Assembly (NCBI GenBank): GCA_030762935.1
Contig: CM060900.1
Span: forward strand, 109,644,620 to 109,708,619
Direction: 5' to 3'
Source: Hymenopus coronatus
Lineage: Eukaryota > Arthropoda > Insecta > Mantodea > Hymenopodidae
Length of the DNA: 64,000 nucleotides
Part shown: positions 59,937-64,000 of the stretch, in pieces
Layout of the letters: every line of letters starts with the position of its first letter
Position numbering within the stretch: position 1 is the stretch's first letter
Notes under the pieces: model-generated
Told to the model about the DNA's origin: nothing
Databases searched by the model: none
The model's input: the letters and a program-made list of their open reading frames with translations, nothing else
Position numbers and translations under genes: made by a program

Positions 59937-61334
59937 CTTATTGTTTACAGTAAAAAAGCAGACAACCAACTTTGAATCAGGTTCATTTCCCTAGTATGAA
60001 TCATCTATGAAATTGTACAGCACTTTCAAATCTTAACATAGCATGAGAAACATAAACTTTTGCTCTTCAAAAAACTGCTATCCCTTATTGTAATTTATTG
60101 CTCTATTACACTAGCACAACTATTTGGAAAAGTATACATTGCACAACAAAGATAATCTGAAAGGAAACCAAGTTTATGTTAGGCAGAGAAGAGTAAATAT
60201 TATCGTAATTAAGTTTTGTTTATAAAGTTGTTTTGAGTAGTGTTATGCATTCTGCAGCAGTCAATGGGTCGCAAACATCATTCTCCACATAGGTTCCACA
60301 GTGATTTTGGTAAACTGACCTTTAAATTCTAATGTAAATTATAATGTTAATAGGTATATGAAATAAAAGCTGTGCATAACACTTGTGCTGCATGAAGTGT
60401 CACATGAATTCAACACAGCTCTTGAAAGGCAAAACAAATGAATGCATTTTGCTATGCAAATGATTTGGTGAGAGCCTAATGGAAAAATATTCTTTCTGCA
60501 TTACTATCGAGGATTTTCAATATAAGCTAAAAATAAATAAATATTCTAAAATCCTTGGGCTGTTGTTCAATTGAAGACCAACAAATTACTGGTGAATTTC
60601 CACAGGCTTACAAACTGTTCATACTGCCTGTTCAGTAATATACAACTCCAAGCTTCACGTATGATGGAAATTTTAAAATAATCATAGGTCTATAATTAAA
60701 AAATTTGATTGTAAGCAAAGTTGTACATATAAGAGTGTTCATTCTTTTTGTACCAGTCTTTTTGCAAAGAAAGCTGCTCGGCGGGGGGGGGGGGCTTTAG
60801 ATATGCCTGGTATAGAAACACTCAACTGACTTACAGGAGCAGGCAGCAGAACAAACTCACACCACATGCAAAAAAAAAAAAAAAAAAGGAAAAAAAAAAA
60901 AAAAACAACAAACAAACATACCCTTGAAATATGCACATTAGCAAATAGCTCATTCCTGGTTATAGCACAATCATTCCAAAATAAGATTTCCAACCTATGA
61001 TTACTTAACGCTCTGCATACCAGAAAATCTGTTAACATTATCTACCAGTTGGGCCCCTCAGGCTTGTGTTGTATAAATCAACATTGACATTATTTTGACC
61101 ATTTATGATATGAACCACCTTGAGTTAGAAATACTTTATAATAATTTTATTTTCATAAATTTACATTTTTTAAAAATGCAAATTTTAAATTTTACTGGCT
61201 GCTTTTAATATTTCTTAAGGATATATAATTTATTCTTGTTTTCTGTCAAGCATTTTTATGATATACTTCTTATTGCAACTTTGCAGTGTTCATAGACAAT
61301 AGCAGAATGTGCTGAGCATGCAGGTTTGCTACAC
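59937..61334. other. Spacer without recognised gene
   Basis: About 1.4 kb, AT-rich, with a G run (60783-60794) and two A tracts (60869-60905). Nothing recognised. Confidence 0.4.
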
Positions 61335-62046
61335 TTATATCATTTGGCTTTTTCTGTCTCTCTTCTCAATACAATATACACATCTCCTATTATTGGGTGG
61401 AGGTTCCCCTGCTCTTCCTGGAACAGGTGCTACTAATGTTGTCATTGTGCTTTTTACTCCTGCTAGTTGCTTGCCCAAATTGATGATGAAAGTGCAAATC
61501 TTATTTTTGTATTGATGGACAGTGTCATCATCCAAATGATATATGCATTCAATATATTTACATAAATCATGTTGAAGAAAGCCACCAATGGCAGGCACCT
61601 TGTTTTTTCTTTCCACACTGTAGTATTCCATCTTCTGGTCCATGGTATCAATGTCACCTTTTTTTGCATTGTATGTCATTATAACTTCAGGCTTTTTTTG
61701 TTTCTGATGGTAATGCTGTTGGTTGGTCATGAAGAGAGCTAACGATGGTAACAACTTTATTTTTCTTAGGAACATAAGAGGCTGTCATCACATCTGGTTA
61801 AGAACCAAAAAGTGTAGAATGAACTTCACGTCCTTCAGGTGTGACAAATTTAGCAGGTTTGATTTTTCGGATAGTACCAACTAGTGTCACTTTTGACAGC
61901 AAATAAAGAGTTAAGTAGAGATATGTAAAATAACTATCACAGGTGATATTAAGTCCATATTTTTCAAGCTCAATCACTGGAGTTTTCACAACATTTTCTC
62001 GAAGTCTTAATGAAAAGAGACTGAACTGCTGCAAGTTAAAACACAA
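61335..62046 (-). pseudogene. piggyBac-type transposase relic, C-terminal part
   Basis: The minus strand carries NITCDSYFTYLYL and KVTLVGTIRKIKPAKFV (61798-62046). These match the N-TDN-FTS and LVGT-RKN blocks of the piggyBac transposase family. A shifted frame (61335-61775) follows with KPEVIMTYNAKKGDIDTMDQ (Y(N)--KGGVD-MD, containing a catalytic Asp) and a Cys-rich tail RRCVYCIEKRDRKSQ. The element cuts and pastes at TTAA sites. Here the N-terminal half is missing or unrecognisable and a frameshift separates the two parts, so it is dead. Confidence 0.85.
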
Positions 62047-63174
62047 ATGTTCCTATTGAATCCATTATTATATTTATAATAATGGAGAGGAATTTCATGC
62101 ATGTTCTTGGTTTCTCAGAGAACCAATGATGGTGCTATGCAAGTTATCATTACTGCAGAAAAGAAAGTTAAGAGATATTTTTCCAACCTGGCATTTAATA
62201 TTCACTCACAATTTTTCTTTTGTTGTACTTCTTACGCAGAAATATTTAACTTCTGTGAACACTTTGTAAAAACTTTCAAAACATTGAAATTACTGATTTC
62301 AAACCTGGTGTAATAGATATAAATTGCAGTGATAGAAGTTTTTAAGGGTGTAATAAGTACCCATGGTATGCAACTTTGACAAAATAAAATGGCTTGTTGC
62401 ATTAGTATAATAGGTTTCAAAGTGAAAATTATTTCACATTTATGTTTATCTTAAAAGATACACATTTGACAACTTTGAAGTTGAGATTTTAAAACATTTC
62501 CTCACTGAGCAAAATGTATTAATTTTGGGATGACATGAAATTTAGTATGCATAAATGTTTAGGGTAGTAAATTTACAAAAACTGCACATAAAATAAATGG
62601 GAATTTCATTATATAATGTTCTAAGATGTGGTAGTACAGCTTCTTTCTTATTAAAGCAAAGCAGACCACCTCCTAGGATATATATATATATATATGTTCA
62701 TAGTTTACATTTCATCACATGAACTATACATAAAAACTGCCACAAGGCATAGGAGCTTTATATCATAAAACTATAGAATGCAAATTAAGATGAACAATTT
62801 GCATGAGGGAGCATAAGGGAGGGACTTTACAGCAGCCATTTACTTCTGGTTACTAGAGATCACTAAGTGCACAACCAAATTTTAAATCCACATCCATATT
62901 TTGTTGCAGCCCAGTATGAGGACCGTGATTCAATGATACATGCACAATAAGCTTTGGCTTATCCATAACACATTATATCAATTAGCATGGTATCATCAAT
63001 CCATATTCTTCATTAACAATTTAATTCTTGGTCATGTTTGTGGTGAAAATCTCTAATACTTTGAATCAGACCAAAAAGCTGTAAAAGTTATATGATATGA
63101 TATGGAGATATATAAAACTCTGTACTGAAATGAAATAACTCATAAGTTTGAGACAAGTGAAGTAGTTCAAGTAT
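62047..63174. other. Spacer without recognised gene
   Basis: A (TA)9 tract lies at 62678-62695. No gene is recognised; the frame at 62101-62313 has no motif and may include decayed piggyBac sequence. Confidence 0.35.
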
Positions 63175-64000
63175 AACAACATGAGTCGGAATAGTGACAC
63201 TCATCTCACTTCAAATGGAATTTACAAAGCATATGTTTCAAGGGCGTTTGCCCTCTTCTTTACTCGAAGTCCGACTAATGGCTGGGAGTTGTGCTCTGTG
63301 ATCCGTTATGGTGGAGACATCTAATGTTCGTACTCATGTGTCAGTATCTCAAAATTCATGAGCCAGTCTTTGTGTTGTGTAATGAAAATATTCTCACAAA
63401 CTGTGTGCTGCCGGCTTGTGGTGGTATTTCAGTGTTCATGAGTCTATCCTTGTGTAGTGCAAGTTAAAAAGAAATTGAATAACTTAATCGGCAAACAGAC
63501 ATGTAAATGTCAAATCCAATTATGCCAACTAATGTAGTAAACTTTTCAGAAGAAACTTTCCATAATGAAGAAATAGAATTTTTAAACATGGGTTTCAAAA
63601 CATGCACCCAATTCTTAACCAACATTCAAGATTATATAATAGCAGACATAGAACTGGCCCCAAAAGAACTGAATCATAGTAATAAAATTACAATAAAGAA
63701 AGAATGGGCATCTTTACTTCAGCAAATCAAAAAAAAAAACAAAAAAATATAGAAGATCAAACATAAACAGATAATCACTTCCTTGAACAAAAAACTGGTA
63801 GTCTATCTGAAAGCAGACAAAGGAAATACAACTGTCATAATGGACAAAAAAAGTTTACATTTCAAAAGTAGGAACCTTTTCAGAGAAAAAGAATACATAG
63901 AAATAAGTAAAAATCCATTAAGCACACTGACCACAGCCCCCAAGCAGACAATAATGAATTCCAAAATAGACAAGATATACATACATACAACACTAAAAGG
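63175..64000 (+). mobile_element. Penelope-like retroelement, 5' end (continues past the window)
   Basis: The coding part at 63507 onward is Penelope-like. In front of it, about 63235-63280 carries, on the minus strand, GAAGAGGGCAAACGCCCTTG followed by AAACATATG. That resembles the stem II and GAAAC part of the hammerhead-like motif in such elements, though the CTGA box reads TAAA. This fits an inverted terminal repeat at the 5' end, as in the 58.7-kb element. The left boundary is a guess. Confidence 0.65.
63507..64000 (+). pseudogene. Penelope-like reverse transcriptase, N-terminal part
   Basis: The frame opens at ATG 63507 (MSNPIMPTNVVNFSEETF). It has one stop (TAG 63750-63752) right after an A-rich slippery run and then continues in the same frame: LVVYLKADKGNTTVIMDKKS, the ADKGN-TVVMD motif at the start of Penelope-type reverse transcriptases, to the window edge. 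It belongs to a different family from the 58.7-kb copy, as far as non-overlapping parts allow. Apart from that stop the visible part is open. Confidence 0.75.

Overview
The window reads as nuclear DNA of an arthropod-like animal: AT-rich, intron and transposon dominated, with no operons and no intact long reading frame. The only host gene I can support is the first coding exon of a salt-inducible kinase (SIK3-like) on the minus strand at 16552-16704. It carries a proper splice donor, so its first intron runs leftward through at least 16.5 kb of repeats unless exon 2 is a short exon I failed to see. The arthropod call is an inference from the mix of mariner, piggyBac, Penelope-like, hAT and microsatellite-tailed LINE remains with several tRNA-derived SINE families; I cannot name a species.

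Layout. 1-16.5 kb (SIK intron 1): copies of an unidentified 0.85-1.1 kb repeat (called family R here), a 706-bp deleted mariner, SINEs A and B, and two short tandem duplications. 16.5-17.1 kb: SIK exon and upstream region. 17.4-29.7 kb: more SINEs and R copies and a mariner of about 1.27 kb. 29.7-31.8 kb: a fold-back element with long diverged inverted arms around a decayed tandem array; its left arm contains a hammerhead-ribozyme-like motif. 35.0-36.1 kb: a GC-rich block that is a broken retrotransposon ORF1 (gag-like, zinc knuckles). 37.4-41.9 kb: decayed R copies, SINE C and tRNA-like fragments. 42.2-44.3 kb: two tandem copies of a terminal-inverted-repeat element of about 1 kb. 44.3-47.5 kb: a broken LINE (endonuclease plus reverse transcriptase). 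47.6-54.7 kb: relics of mariner, hAT and a DUF4817-type transposase, and a SINE B with perfect target duplication. 57.0-58.2 kb: a second copy of the 19.8-kb mariner family. 58.7-59.9 kb: a short Penelope-like element with a 14-bp target duplication and 97-bp inverted terminal repeats. 61.3-62.0 kb: a piggyBac relic. 63.2 kb to the right edge: the 5' end of another Penelope-like element.

Nothing here looks like a working multi-gene system. The points most worth checking are the fold-back element, the hammerhead-like motifs and inverted terminal repeats of the Penelope-like elements, family R, the SINE A subfamilies with and without a 3' hairpin, and the SIK3 first exon with its overlapping upstream reading frame. 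All boundaries and similarities were judged by eye.
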